Assembly: GCF_023973825.1 (NCBI RefSeq) | Contig: NC_090117.1 | Coordinates: forward strand, 372,001 to 436,000 | DNA length: 64,000 bases | Source of the DNA: Plasmodium brasilianum | Lineage: Eukaryota; Apicomplexa; Aconoidasida; Haemosporida; Plasmodiidae | Direction of reading: 5' to 3' | Shown here: positions 23,726-34,100 of the stretch, one piece after another | Layout of the letters: every line of letters begins with the position of its first letter | How positions within the stretch are numbered: position 1 is the stretch's first letter | Translations under genes and position numbers: made by a program | The notes under the pieces: model-generated | Told to the model about the DNA's origin: nothing | Database searches by the model: none | The model's input: only the letters and a program-made list of their open reading frames with translations

Positions 23726-26700
23726 TTACAAGTTGCCTTGAAATAAAACTACATCAATAAGGTAAGGTGTGCCTTTAATGCTATATTCATATACAATATC
23801 AACCTTATTACTTTTTATTACTTCTTTCACACAATGTAAAACATTTTTTTGAATATCCGAATTAGTGGCAACAGTTAGACCCTTAACTCCATAATCTTGA
23901 TATAATAAAGATTTTAAAATATACAAATATTTGATATTCACATGGTGTAATAAATTAGTGCGACTACCCAATATGTGTGTGGTCAGAATGAGATGGTATA
24001 ATGTATGCAAAGCTATGAGTAGCATTGAGTAGAAATTATATGTGAGTGCCCCTTTAAATCGAAAATTACTATTTATGCCCATTTTGTGTATATGTTTTAC
24101 AAGAGTAAATATATATGTTAATATAAGAATCATATTGTTGAACAGGTACAGTTGACTTATTGATGTTAATATAAAAAGGAGGTGCACTAAAATAGGTAAG
24201 TGCATTTTTATTTCATCCATTTTATTTGTAAAAATTATAGTAAAACAATTACACAAAATTTCTTTATCGTATATTCCCATTTTGTTTAAATAAGACACAA
24301 TACTCAGAATATTCTTGACATTTAATTTTTTCATATTTAATCTTTTATATATTAAATAAAATATAGACTTATCATATATATTTAATCTTGAGTAACTAAT
24401 ATATATACCACATAACAACCTAGCATCGAATGAATTCTCTTCCATTAATATCTTAGTTTTTATTAATTTTATTAGTTTTACATTTAGATCATAACACTGA
24501 ATGTCATCTGTGAAACTCATGTAGTTGAGAAGGGATCCTAAACAAATTATGTTAAAATTTCCCTTGTCAGATTTTTTACATTTCCTTTCTTCATCATCTT
24601 CTTCTTCTTCTTCTTCTTTTTTTTTTTTTTTTTTATTTTCCCCAATTTTTACCCCTTCCTCGCTCTTGTTGTTATACTGCCTTGAAATTATTTTAATAAT
24701 TATTTCTATCAATTTTTTATTTATATTTCTGTAATATATCAATCCATTCACAATTTTTGTCATATTCACGGGCAGCAAGTTTTTTAATATTTCCTCATCA
24801 AGTACGCTTCTCTTCATGTTCCTTAGAAAAGCCCTCCATACATAAAAGGTAAACATTTTTTTTTTTCCTCCCCCCTCCCCTTTCCCCGGCTGCTTATCAC
24901 GTATTGGTGTTATAGAGTGTCGTTCATCTAACGTGTCTGCCACGTTTGGTGCATCTACCACTACGCTTCGTGTACTGATCCTACTGCTTAAACCCCCCGA
25001 GAGTGGCATTCCCTTATCCATTTTTTCAAAAAAGTATCTTCTTAAAATATCCTCCTCCAGTGTAACCCTCTCTACATAATTAGCAAAATAAAAGCTAACG
25101 AAATATGTATCATAGCAATAATTTATTTTTGAAAAAACATTTAGAATATTGCTTAACACTACCAAGTCGATTCTTTTACACTTAGAAAGGAGGAAGGTTA
25201 TTATATACAACATCCTCAAATTCGTTATTTTGTGTTCGTAGCATATGTTCAACAAATGACTTAACTTTTTTAGCAATCCGTACATAGCATTATCTTCATT
25301 ACATTTTAGGAAGTCTTTCTTTGAATTTTCCTTACCAATTAATTCGTTTTTTAAAGTCAAGTCATTTTTTTTTTTCCTTTTCAAATCATTCACGTGCTCT
25401 TCCTTTTCACTCGTTTTGTATGTATCCTTTGGGTGGATATTGCTCGAGCAACTAGACCATTCCCCCTCATGGTTAATCTTATCACTACATAAAATATGCT
25501 TATTTTTCCTTCTTTCCATTGACTTCCCCTCATCTGCTTCGAACATTTTGAAGACGCATCTTTCAACTAAATTATCGATGTGCGGCAACAGCGATAGAAT
25601 AATTTTTTTAACAAGAATCCCTTGATTTTTCGATTTATCGTTGGTTCCATCGTCACTTCGAAGGTCAATAATGATATCAGTTTTAGCATTTGTTTTACCC
25701 TTCTTATTTATGTCCTTTTCTGGCACGTTCTCTATTTCTTTCCACTTCTTTTTCTGTATGTCCATCCATCTTTTTGCTTCTCCTAGACTTTCACTCGTGC
25801 GGATTACTTTTCTCTGATAGAAGGACAACGAATGCGCAAACTTGATAAAATCTTCTAAGTGTAACACATCATCCTGTTCTATTCCATCAGTACTAGTAAA
25901 CACATAGGAAAAGTTACAAGCGTTGGGAGGCATAGACTTATTTATATTACAAACACTTTGATGTAAAGATGCTCTCATATCGATAAAATAATAACATGAC
26001 TGATTTTCATGTATGTTATGTATCTGGTTAAACAAAAAATGATTCAGTTCCAAGTAGTTAATAATTGTTATATTATCTAATTTGAAAAAAGGAGAACAAA
26101 TAAATGCCATCATAGAATTTTCAAAATTATCAACAATAATACTATGCAATTTTTCAGTATATAAAATGGTTAAGCTGTAGAGTAATGACATACAACTTTT
26201 CCAAAGATATATATCCTTTACTCTTTCTTCATTCTTTATATCCTTTGCACAGAAGATGAGGATATTTTTTATAAAATCAGTGTATAATGAGCTCAATCTG
26301 CAACTGTTAACTTTATCTTTACTCTTCAACATGCTCTCATTGAGGTTCACTATATGGTACAGCAACTTGGCGGCATCTCTCAGGTGAAGGCATTGACTCT
26401 CCAGCTCTACAACACCACTACCTCTGTGTATACTGCTTGCCTTACAACCGACCATTCCATCAATACTCCAACGCCTGACCATGCTCCTGCTCCTACTCAC
26501 CCTCCTGCTCACTAATGTGTCCAACCTTTCAGTACACCCCAACATAGATCTGTTAAACTCTGACAGACGGAATGAAAACTTCTTAACAAATCTCTCCAAT
26601 GGATTATCGGTGAAAAGGAAAGGATCTATTTTGTACAGTCTAAATAATGTAATAGTCAATTCATTTATTTCCTTCAATTTTAAGAAAAAAAATAATTTGT

Positions 26701-27745
26701 ATATTAAACGCATCAGTGACTGAAGCACATGCTTACATAAAATAGGTATCTCCTTAAAATATGTACTGCTCTTACCAGTGGATATTTCATCAGGGTTCAT
26801 ATAATACCCAGAACAAACATAAAAGAATGATAATACAGTATCATTGTTTACTTGTTCCATTATTTTCTTATTAACTAGGTCACTGTGATATACATATTTT
26901 AGAAAAAATGCCTTAAAGAGATTCTTCTTCTTCACCTTTTCATTCAGTACGAGCATATCATGTAAGCTCATTTGGTTTACCAAAGCTGTAATAGATGCAA
27001 CTTCCTCCTCTACGTGTCGTTGCATTGCTCCTTCGAAGGAGAGCCTCTCACTACAACTGGCTCCTTTACTACGACTAAATTCTTTACTACTGACCGGTTC
27101 TTTACTACTGACCGGTTCTTTACTACTGACCGGTTCGTTACTACTGACCGGTTCTTTACTACTGATCGGTTCTTTACTACTGATCGGTTCTTTACTACTG
27201 ACCGGTTCTTTACTACTGATCGGTTCTTTACTACTGATCGGTTCTTTACTACTGATCGGTTCTTTACTACTGATCGGTTCTTTACTACTGATCGGTTCTT
27301 TACTGCTGATCGCTTCTTCATTATTGATCGCATCTTCACTATGCCACTCCTTTCCTGCTGCAACATCTGTAATGCTTCCCTGATCCACTAAAAATGATGC
27401 TTCCCCTCCGAAGGCATTTTCATTCCTCTTCTTTCCATTATATGACGTCGAGAACTTACTAAAACATGTTAGACCAGATTCAGTTAACTCATATCTCGGG
27501 TAAGAGTTACCACCATGTAGATGAAGAATTAACTCCTTTCGTAGTATTTCTAAATCTATTAAAAATGTTTTCTGTTCATTTGTTTGTATTGTGCTATAGG
27601 TATATACCCCCTTTGAAGTACTCACAAAATGACGACTACTTTCTGTATATATAAAATTGCATAGATTTATATTTTTTTTTTTTTTTTTTTGTTTTATTAT
27701 TATTCCTACTGGTGCTGAAGATAATATGTATTTCACTAATTTCAT
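23726..27745 (-). CDS. Large helical-repeat protein with RAP-like C-terminus, probably mitochondrial
   Basis: 1339 aa, single exon. The last 50 residues (SDIQKNVLHCVKEV..., then YEYSIKGTPYLIDVVLFQ) have the pattern of the region that opens RAP domains in FASTK/heptatricopeptide-type proteins: an amphipathic helix, a short loop, then a hydrophobic-IDVVL strand. Upstream (about residues 850-1280) are repeated helix pairs of the kind ILSIVSYLNKMGIYDKEILC and LLCGIYISYSRLNIYDKSIF, consistent with heptatricopeptide-like RNA-binding repeats. In apicomplexans such proteins act largely on fragmented mitochondrial rRNA. The N-terminus (MKLVKYILSSAPVGIIIKQK) is basic and uncharged by acid, compatible with a mitochondrial presequence. 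About fourteen SSKEPI hexapeptides at residues 138-226 and a Lys/Glu/Asp run (nt 24590-24640) are inserts. The RNA target is unknown. The fold call rests on pattern only. Confidence 0.72.
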   Translation of the reverse strand: MKLVKYILSSAPVGIIIKQKKKKKNINLCNFIYTESSRHFVSTSKGVYTYSTIQTNEQKTFLIDLEILRKELILHLHGGNSYPRYELTESGLTCFSKFSTSYNGKKRNENAFGGEASFLVDQGSITDVAAGKEWHSEDAINNEEAISSKEPISSKEPISSKEPISSKEPISSKEPISSKEPVSSKEPISSKEPISSKEPVSSNEPVSSKEPVSSKEPVSSKEFSRSKGASCSERLSFEGAMQRHVEEEVASITALVNQMSLHDMLVLNEKVKKKNLFKAFFLKYVYHSDLVNKKIMEQVNNDTVLSFFYVCSGYYMNPDEISTGKSSTYFKEIPILCKHVLQSLMRLIYKLFFFLKLKEINELTITLFRLYKIDPFLFTDNPLERFVKKFSFRLSEFNRSMLGCTERLDTLVSRRVSRSRSMVRRWSIDGMVGCKASSIHRGSGVVELESQCLHLRDAAKLLYHIVNLNESMLKSKDKVNSCRLSSLYTDFIKNILIFCAKDIKNEERVKDIYLWKSCMSLLYSLTILYTEKLHSIIVDNFENSMMAFICSPFFKLDNITIINYLELNHFLFNQIHNIHENQSCYYFIDMRASLHQSVCNINKSMPPNACNFSYVFTSTDGIEQDDVLHLEDFIKFAHSLSFYQRKVIRTSESLGEAKRWMDIQKKKWKEIENVPEKDINKKGKTNAKTDIIIDLRSDDGTNDKSKNQGILVKKIILSLLPHIDNLVERCVFKMFEADEGKSMERRKNKHILCSDKINHEGEWSSCSSNIHPKDTYKTSEKEEHVNDLKRKKKNDLTLKNELIGKENSKKDFLKCNEDNAMYGLLKKLSHLLNICYEHKITNLRMLYIITFLLSKCKRIDLVVLSNILNVFSKINYCYDTYFVSFYFANYVERVTLEEDILRRYFFEKMDKGMPLSGGLSSRISTRSVVVDAPNVADTLDERHSITPIRDKQPGKGEGGGKKKMFTFYVWRAFLRNMKRSVLDEEILKNLLPVNMTKIVNGLIYYRNINKKLIEIIIKIISRQYNNKSEEGVKIGENKKKKKKEEEEEEDDEERKCKKSDKGNFNIICLGSLLNYMSFTDDIQCYDLNVKLIKLIKTKILMEENSFDARLLCGIYISYSRLNIYDKSIFYLIYKRLNMKKLNVKNILSIVSYLNKMGIYDKEILCNCFTIIFTNKMDEIKMHLPILVHLLFILTSISQLYLFNNMILILTYIFTLVKHIHKMGINSNFRFKGALTYNFYSMLLIALHTLYHLILTTHILGSRTNLLHHVNIKYLYILKSLLYQDYGVKGLTVATNSDIQKNVLHCVKEVIKSNKVDIVYEYSIKGTPYLIDVVLFQGNL
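27066..27325 (-). repeat. 18-bp coding repeat, hexapeptide SSKEPI/V
   Basis: About fourteen 18-bp copies inside the RAP-like gene, in frame, encoding Ser-Ser-Lys-Glu-Pro-(Ile/Val) with single-residue changes (Asn for Lys, Phe for Pro). The opposite strand is also open (Thr-Thr-Asp-Arg-Phe-Phe), giving a shadow ORF. Confidence 0.9.
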
Positions 27746-28328
27746 GTTATTGTTGATGCTCTATTCATTTTTAACCAAGCCTCTAACTGATGGACGTTGT
27801 TCGAAAACTTTTTATTTTCACCTCTCATCGGAATTGCAAAAGGAGGAGTTATAAGTCTTTTATGTGGGTGGGAATGTTTTACATGATACATGAGTTGTTT
27901 GTAACGAGCGTTGACTGAAGGCACTAATGCATGGGGGAAACAAAAAAAAAAAAAAAAAAAAAAAAAGGCCCAAAAAATGACAAAAAAAAAGATCAAATTA
28001 TTATCAAAAAATATCCAAAAAAGGAAAAATATTATCAAAGAACAGCCAAAAAAGGAAAAATATTATCAAAGAACAGCCAAAAAAAAAGGTAAAAAATTTG
28101 CACCTTCCATAACTGAACCGTTGAATACCTCTCCCCTTATAGCAGCATTTGCACTGTTAACCTTATTATCATTATTTTTTTATTTTTTTTTTTTTGTAAT
28201 CGAAATAAGTGTTACGCGTATGCCTTTTTTCATTTTAACTTCTTCATTTTTCCCATCAACAAGCTGTACAAAAGTGACCTTTGCTCATATAATGTAATAG
28301 CATTATCCCTCTGTTTTGCATTTTTTAT

Positions 28329-28361
<33 letters not shown>

Positions 28362-28683
28362 CCAAAACATTCCTCATTGTACATTTTTTGTTTCTTGATA
28401 GATACTTAGTTTTTTAAAACGCACCTATAAAGTTCTCTTTTAAAAATTATTCTTTTTTTATCTTTTCATCTTAATAAGATTGTGCTAAAATACTTATAAG
28501 TTACCTTTTTCCCCTTACTTTTTAGGTTTTATTAAATTATCACGTTGGTTAAGAAGAAACCGTAAAAGAACCATAAACAGTCAAGTGTGTTTGTGGGTTG
28601 AGTAAGTATATACATGAATACATATGTTTACTTATGTAGATATATAGTGTATACACAGCACTCAAACTAATCGCATAACAGCC
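27746..28683. promoter_or_regulatory. Divergent spacer between the RAP-like and Alba-like genes
   Basis: 938 bases between two start codons facing away from each other, so both promoters must lie here. It contains an A23 tract (about 27941-27966), a 31-bp triplicate (GGAAAAATATTATCAAAGAA core, about 28015-28085) and a T30 tract (28330-28361). No consensus core promoter can be assigned by eye. Confidence 0.5.
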
Positions 28684-29768
28684 ATGGCAAACAGTGCAAG
28701 GAAAAAGAAGAAAAAGAAAGAGGTTACTATCGAAACCATTCAAAAAGAATACTCACCAGTATTAAGAAAGAAAAAAACAGATATATATATCGCATCTAAC
28801 AAACCTATTAATATTTACTATCAACAAATTTTAAAAACGTTGAATAGTAAAACAAAAAAAGTGGAACACCTAATTGAAGGGGATATCAAAAAGGTTAACA
28901 GTTGTGCTATTCCTTCAAACGATCAAATCTGTATATATGCTGTTGGAACTAATATCTTGAGAGCATCTTACCTAGTGCAAGATATAGTTAATTTTTACTA
29001 CAACTTTTTACATAACATTCGAAACGGGGCTAACGTAAACGTGCCTAATGTAAACTCGGCTTATGTAAACGTGCCTAATGTAAACTCGGCTAATGTAAAC
29101 ATTTCTAACAAGGGTAAAAGAAAAAAATCTGTCGACGTTACATCCCACATTGATATTAAGGTTAATAGTAAAACTCTACTTATGAACGACAATGTAATTA
29201 CAAATAAATTTTCCATCAAGGAGGATTTCTCAGATGACGACTATGATGATGTAATCAATTTTGCCAAGCAACCCTACAACCCCACACTACATAAGTACAT
29301 CGAGGTTAGTCAAGCTCCTTCTCCTGTTCCCTACTAACGCAAATGCATAACAGATACATACAAGCTTCATACATATACATATACACCATCCCTGCAATGT
29401 GCTTTTCTACTCAAATTTTAACCAATATGCCTGTACATATATAAAATAATATGCGTGTTTATAGCACTACCCTTTTTTCTTACCATTTGAAGGAGGGAGG
29501 GGTGCATATCATGGTGAAGAAGGAGTTGCGAACTACTTTTTATTTGCTTATGACTGGTTTTTTGACCCATTTGTTTTGTTCTGTTTTTGCGTTTTACTCT
29601 CTACTGCCTATTACGCACTTTTTACCTTTCACTTTTTACCTTTCACTTTTTACCTTTCACTTTTTACCTTTTACTTTTTTTATTTTTACTTTTTTTTTTT
29701 TTCAGCGAAGTAAAGAAAGGAGAGTGACGGTAGTCGCCATTTCGATAAAAAAGAAGAGCGGCAGTTGA
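28684..29768 (+). CDS. Alba-superfamily RNA-binding protein, Rpp20/Pop7-like, two exons
   Basis: Exon 1 is 28684-29304 (207 codons) and exon 2 is 29706-29768 (20 codons plus TGA), both phase 0, giving about 227 aa. The Alba fold is visible in order. Strand 1 and helix 1 are TDIYIASNKPINIYYQQILK (about 36-55). Strand 2 and helix 2 are QICIYAVGTNILRASYLVQD (about 82-101). The last strand is RRVTVVAISIKKKSG in exon 2. The pattern DIYI...ICIYAVGTNI-RA...L fits Rpp20/Pop7 of RNase P/MRP better than the archaeal-type Alba proteins that coat Plasmodium DNA and mRNA. An insert with VNVPNVNSA repeats and a Lys/Asp/Glu-rich stretch separates helix 2 from the last strand. If exon 2 is missed, the model runs into the intron and ends ...VSQAPSPVPY without the final strand. 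RNase P/MRP membership is inference. Confidence 0.75.
29305..29705 (+). other. Intron of the Alba-like gene
   Basis: 401 bases, donor GAG|GTTAGT and acceptor after a long T tract, TTTTTTTTTTTCAG. It contains four copies of a 13-bp TTTTTACCTTTCAC-type unit at 29620-29680 that extend the polypyrimidine region. Confidence 0.7.
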
Positions 29769-31182
29769 ACATTTTTTTTTTTTTTTTTTTTTTTATAAAC
29801 ACTTTAAAATACTTTTTTGTAAATAAATAATTTTTTTACTTTATTGTTTTATTATTTCAGTATTTTATTTTTTTTCTGCATATTTTTATGCATATTTCAT
29901 TTTTAAAAAAAGCAAGGTAGAAAAGTTCCAAAAAAGTGGGAGTCGTTCTCGATGTATATACTTACGAACATACGCATACGCCTGCATTTGTACAAAAACG
30001 ACTGAACAAATGTTAGCATCAAGCATATAAAACGCTGTTTTTCTTACCTCTTTTTTTAATTTGATAAAAGTTTAAAGTATATACCATACTTCATCAGTTT
30101 TTTGTGTGCATATGCTATATATATATATATATGTGCAGCTGCAAAAATATTGCAGTTTTAAAAAAAAATAGTTGTAGTGAGGCTTAAAAAAAAATTGCTT
30201 ACACTGAGGAGTGTCCTTAACCCACACAGCAATTTGCACTCGCGTTCGTACGTGCACGTATGTGTAAGTATGCGTATGTATTTGTACGTATATATTGATA
30301 TGTGTGTATGTATTTGTACGTATATATTGATATGTGTGTATGTATTTGTACGTATATATTGATATGTGTATATGTATTTATACGTATATATTGATACGTG
30401 TATATGTATTTATACGTATATATTGATACGTGTATATGTATTTATACGTATATATTGATACGTGTATATGTATTTGTACGTATATACCGGTATGTGTGCA
30501 TGTATTTATACGTATATATTGATACGTGTATATGTATTTATACGTATATATTGATACGTGTATATGTATTTATACGTATATACCGGTATGTGTGCATGTA
30601 TTTATACGTATATATTGATACGTGTATATGTATTTGTACGTATATACCGGTATGTGGGCATGTATTTATACGTATATATTGATACGTGTATATGTATTTA
30701 TACGTATATATTGATACGTGTATATGTATTTGTACGTATATACCGGTATGTGTGCATGTATTTGTACGTATGCATTGGTATGTATGTGCTCACGCCTCTT
30801 CACATGTACACCTGCTTTTACGAACGGAGGAACGTCTTCCCAAGAATATGTTGTCAATTAGCTAGCTAAAAAAAAAAAAAAGTAGATAGCTAGATAGTAG
30901 GTACATAATAATTGTATACAAATTTCAAGCATATGGACGATGGTAAAGGAAGAAACGGAATTGCATGGACAAGCACAATAAGAACAGGAAGAAGTAGAGG
31001 GAGTTAGAATAAGCGCAACTCGAGCTAATAACGTACACCCTTCCGTAAAAAATACAAGCGAGTAAATACACACCCATGCGTCCGAATAGCTGTGTGTACA
31101 TATACACTTGGGCATAGGTATTTGTTTTACTAGCAGGATTGAGCTTACCCCTAATCTACATATCTTACGTGCTCCCCCGTTG
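29769..31182. other. Intergenic, downstream of Alba-like gene and upstream of the second RAP-like gene
   Basis: It starts with T23 after the Alba-like stop. It is dominated by the 30-bp array at 30250-30785. No gene is seen. ORFs of about 100 codons (30398-30869) are translations of that array. Confidence 0.6.
30250..30785. repeat. 30-bp minisatellite (GTATTTATACGTATATATTG core)
   Basis: About eighteen tandem 30-bp copies with four or five variants (TGATATGTGT, TGATACGTGT, CCGGTATGTG junctions) arranged in higher-order order. As 30 is a multiple of three, each frame reads as a ten-residue repeat (Tyr/Val/Ile/Cys/Arg-rich). It lies 400-900 bases upstream of the second RAP-like gene. Confidence 0.92.
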
Positions 31183-34100
31183 ATGAATCTTCAGAAAGAA
31201 ATAATAAAATTGGTGGACCACAAAAAGTATTTGAAAAATGTAAAAAAACGAAGTAGGTATTTTTTTTTTTTTTTTTTAAAAGAGAAGTTAAAAAGTTGCT
31301 CTTCGAAAAGATGCTGAACAGGAATGGTAAGCCCGACAGTAGGTTAGAAAGGAAGTATATAAATCGATATGATCTTACGGCATGTGGGGGAAGTATTTCC
31401 CACTCACCCCATACTATCCCGGAACGTAGCAGCACGCCAATATTATCATGTGAACTATTTCGAAACAAGGACAACCAGAAAAGCTGTTCATACCTCCTTA
31501 AAAGTGCAGTACTAAATCTGAACCACATAATTTATCTGTTAGGAAGGAACAATAATATTTATGTCGAACTAGCACAATACATTTCATACGAGCTGCAATA
31601 TTTAGAGCAATGTTCAAAATGTAACATGGATAGAAGTAACAAACTTAATGAGGGTAGCAGATATAACATGATGAATGCGCACAACAACAGTTCATGCATT
31701 TCTGTATCTCTGACGGACCTCATATATGTATTTAACTTTTATATTTATATGAAATATTATTGTTTCCATTTTTTTATCATAATTTTAAGATTAATCGAAA
31801 AGGCTAGTGATATATCAAACATTAACCATAAGATGATCATTCGTTTTTTAGAGTCGTGTATAAAATTGAAAAACGAAATAAATAAGAGTATGAATAATAC
31901 ATGTAAAAGAAAATATTTCAACAAGAGATACCAAAGGTGGTTTTATTATCGTTTTCCTTCTAGCTATTGTTTTCTTTTCATTCGAAATAGTATTTTTAAA
32001 AAAAAATGGACCCTTTCAATTCATTCCCTCTCACCTATTATGAGGGGGGATAATTATTCCAGGAAATCATTCAATTCAGCATTATCTTCGTCTCCCAGGT
32101 CCACTATATCTAGCGCTATCACTACTTCTTCCACTGCAACCCTGTGTACACATAACATTCTTCCTCATTTGAGAAGTGAAATAAAAAAAAAAAGGTGCAT
32201 GCACTTTGTACTACAAAAAAGGAAGTGCTACATAAATACCACTTATGCAAAGTACAGGAAAAGAAAACATAATGAAATGATGAACACTTGTAATGAACTC
32301 CTGCACAGATGTACAACACTTTTTTTCAATAGACATATCGATGTGAATCTCATTATGAGCTATGTAAAAATGGCTACAAAATGGTGCAAATGTGTGAGAA
32401 GCGCTTCCAGAACAAGTGGCTGTACTAGCAGTGGTGCGGACGCACAAGAACGCTGGGATAGGTTAACCTCAGCAGTGGAGCAATGCCTTAAGAAGAACTG
32501 CGCATACTTCCACACAGACGAAGTAGTAGGCATGATAAACTTTTTGATGGAAGAAAAATACAATAGTAAAGAACTAAAAGATCCTATTAAACATATATGC
32601 AGGAAGTTTTGTGTTGACTGTAGAAGGAACAAGAGTAGTGAGTATTACAGTGTAAAAGAGATTAGAGATATCGTTTCACTCCTTGCAAAGAGAAAACATT
32701 TTGATGAAAATTTTTTAACATGCGCATCGAGGTACATTATAGATAACATGGATACTATAAATTCAAACAATTTAACCCAGATTGTTATTAACATGTACAG
32801 AATTTTAAAATATAATAAGAACGAACTGTTGTATGAAATATTGAATAGGTACAACCCCCCAGATACGCGTAAGAGTAGGAAATATACTATTGTAAATTCC
32901 TTCTTTTTAGAAAAAACTAAAATGAAATACAGAAAAAAGGGGATACGTCAATTAGATAGAAGCAATAAGAAAATGTGTATTAGATGGGGGAATAGCTTGA
33001 ACAGTTTTAGCTACTCAATGAATTGTGATAACAAAGAAAAAGATGTAGAGGATAACAAGAAAAATGCTATAAATTTTAGAAAAATTAGAAATTTCGATAA
33101 AGTAAAAATAAAAAAATTGCTTCAGTTCATCAAGGTACTAATAGACAACAATATATATATTGACAGCAGGTGGTCAGAATATTTCTTCTCACTAATTAAG
33201 AATAAATATGTTTTTATAAAAACAAAAAATTATCATCTACTCTGTTTTGCATTACTTCATATAGAATTAAAAAAAAATATAACAAAATTTTTTCACCCAT
33301 ATAGTAAATATAATATCTACAGTACATATTCATTTGTACAAATTGTATCTACAAATAATTTATCATCTTTAATTCAAATTACTCTACTATTTAGCTTTTA
33401 CATGCACAAGCAAGGTACTACTTTATTCTTTGCCTTACTTTTTAACATTCTTCGTAAATTTTGTAAAAGAAGTAAAGGAATACTTACAGGTATGCATGAC
33501 TGGAGGGGCTCTAACTGTGCAAATGGGGAAATTGTTTTCCCTCATTCATCAACATCGTACATCCAGGATGACCACATCATTGAAACTTATTCCCAAAGTG
33601 CATATTCACATGATATGAAAATATACGAGAAAAACAAAAACAACAAATATCAGAAAAAAAAAGAAAAAAAAAAAAATTCGAGTTTATGAACAAAATTGAT
33701 AAAGTTAAAATACCCTCGTGTGATCTACTCGAATGGAATGTCCCACATAACAGGGTTGCACATGAAAACGTTTTGCAAATTCAAAAGCAAATACAGTATG
33801 AATTGCATCAATTGCATGAACTGCAAAAGGATGAGCCCATGCAATGCCATCAAGGGTGGGATGGAATCGTCCAAAGGGGGGGGGAATTATCCCTAATAGG
33901 GGCATCAAGTGAAAGCAGGAGCAGTGATTCTATTTTGAATGAACATAGACACTTTCGAAAAAATGGTTCTTCCCTTGAGCCTTGTGGATTTGCAGAGGAG
34001 AAGAACGTCAAAGGAGGCAGCTTCAAACGTACTGGAAATGCTAGAAGTAGAGAAATTGCTAACTGTGGGAACGATAACACGTATAGCCTTTCCCATATAG

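Noticed and set aside
30398..30869. Plus-strand Tyr/Val/Cys/Ile repeat ORFs
   Set aside because: They are translations of the 30-bp minisatellite, with equal openness in other frames.
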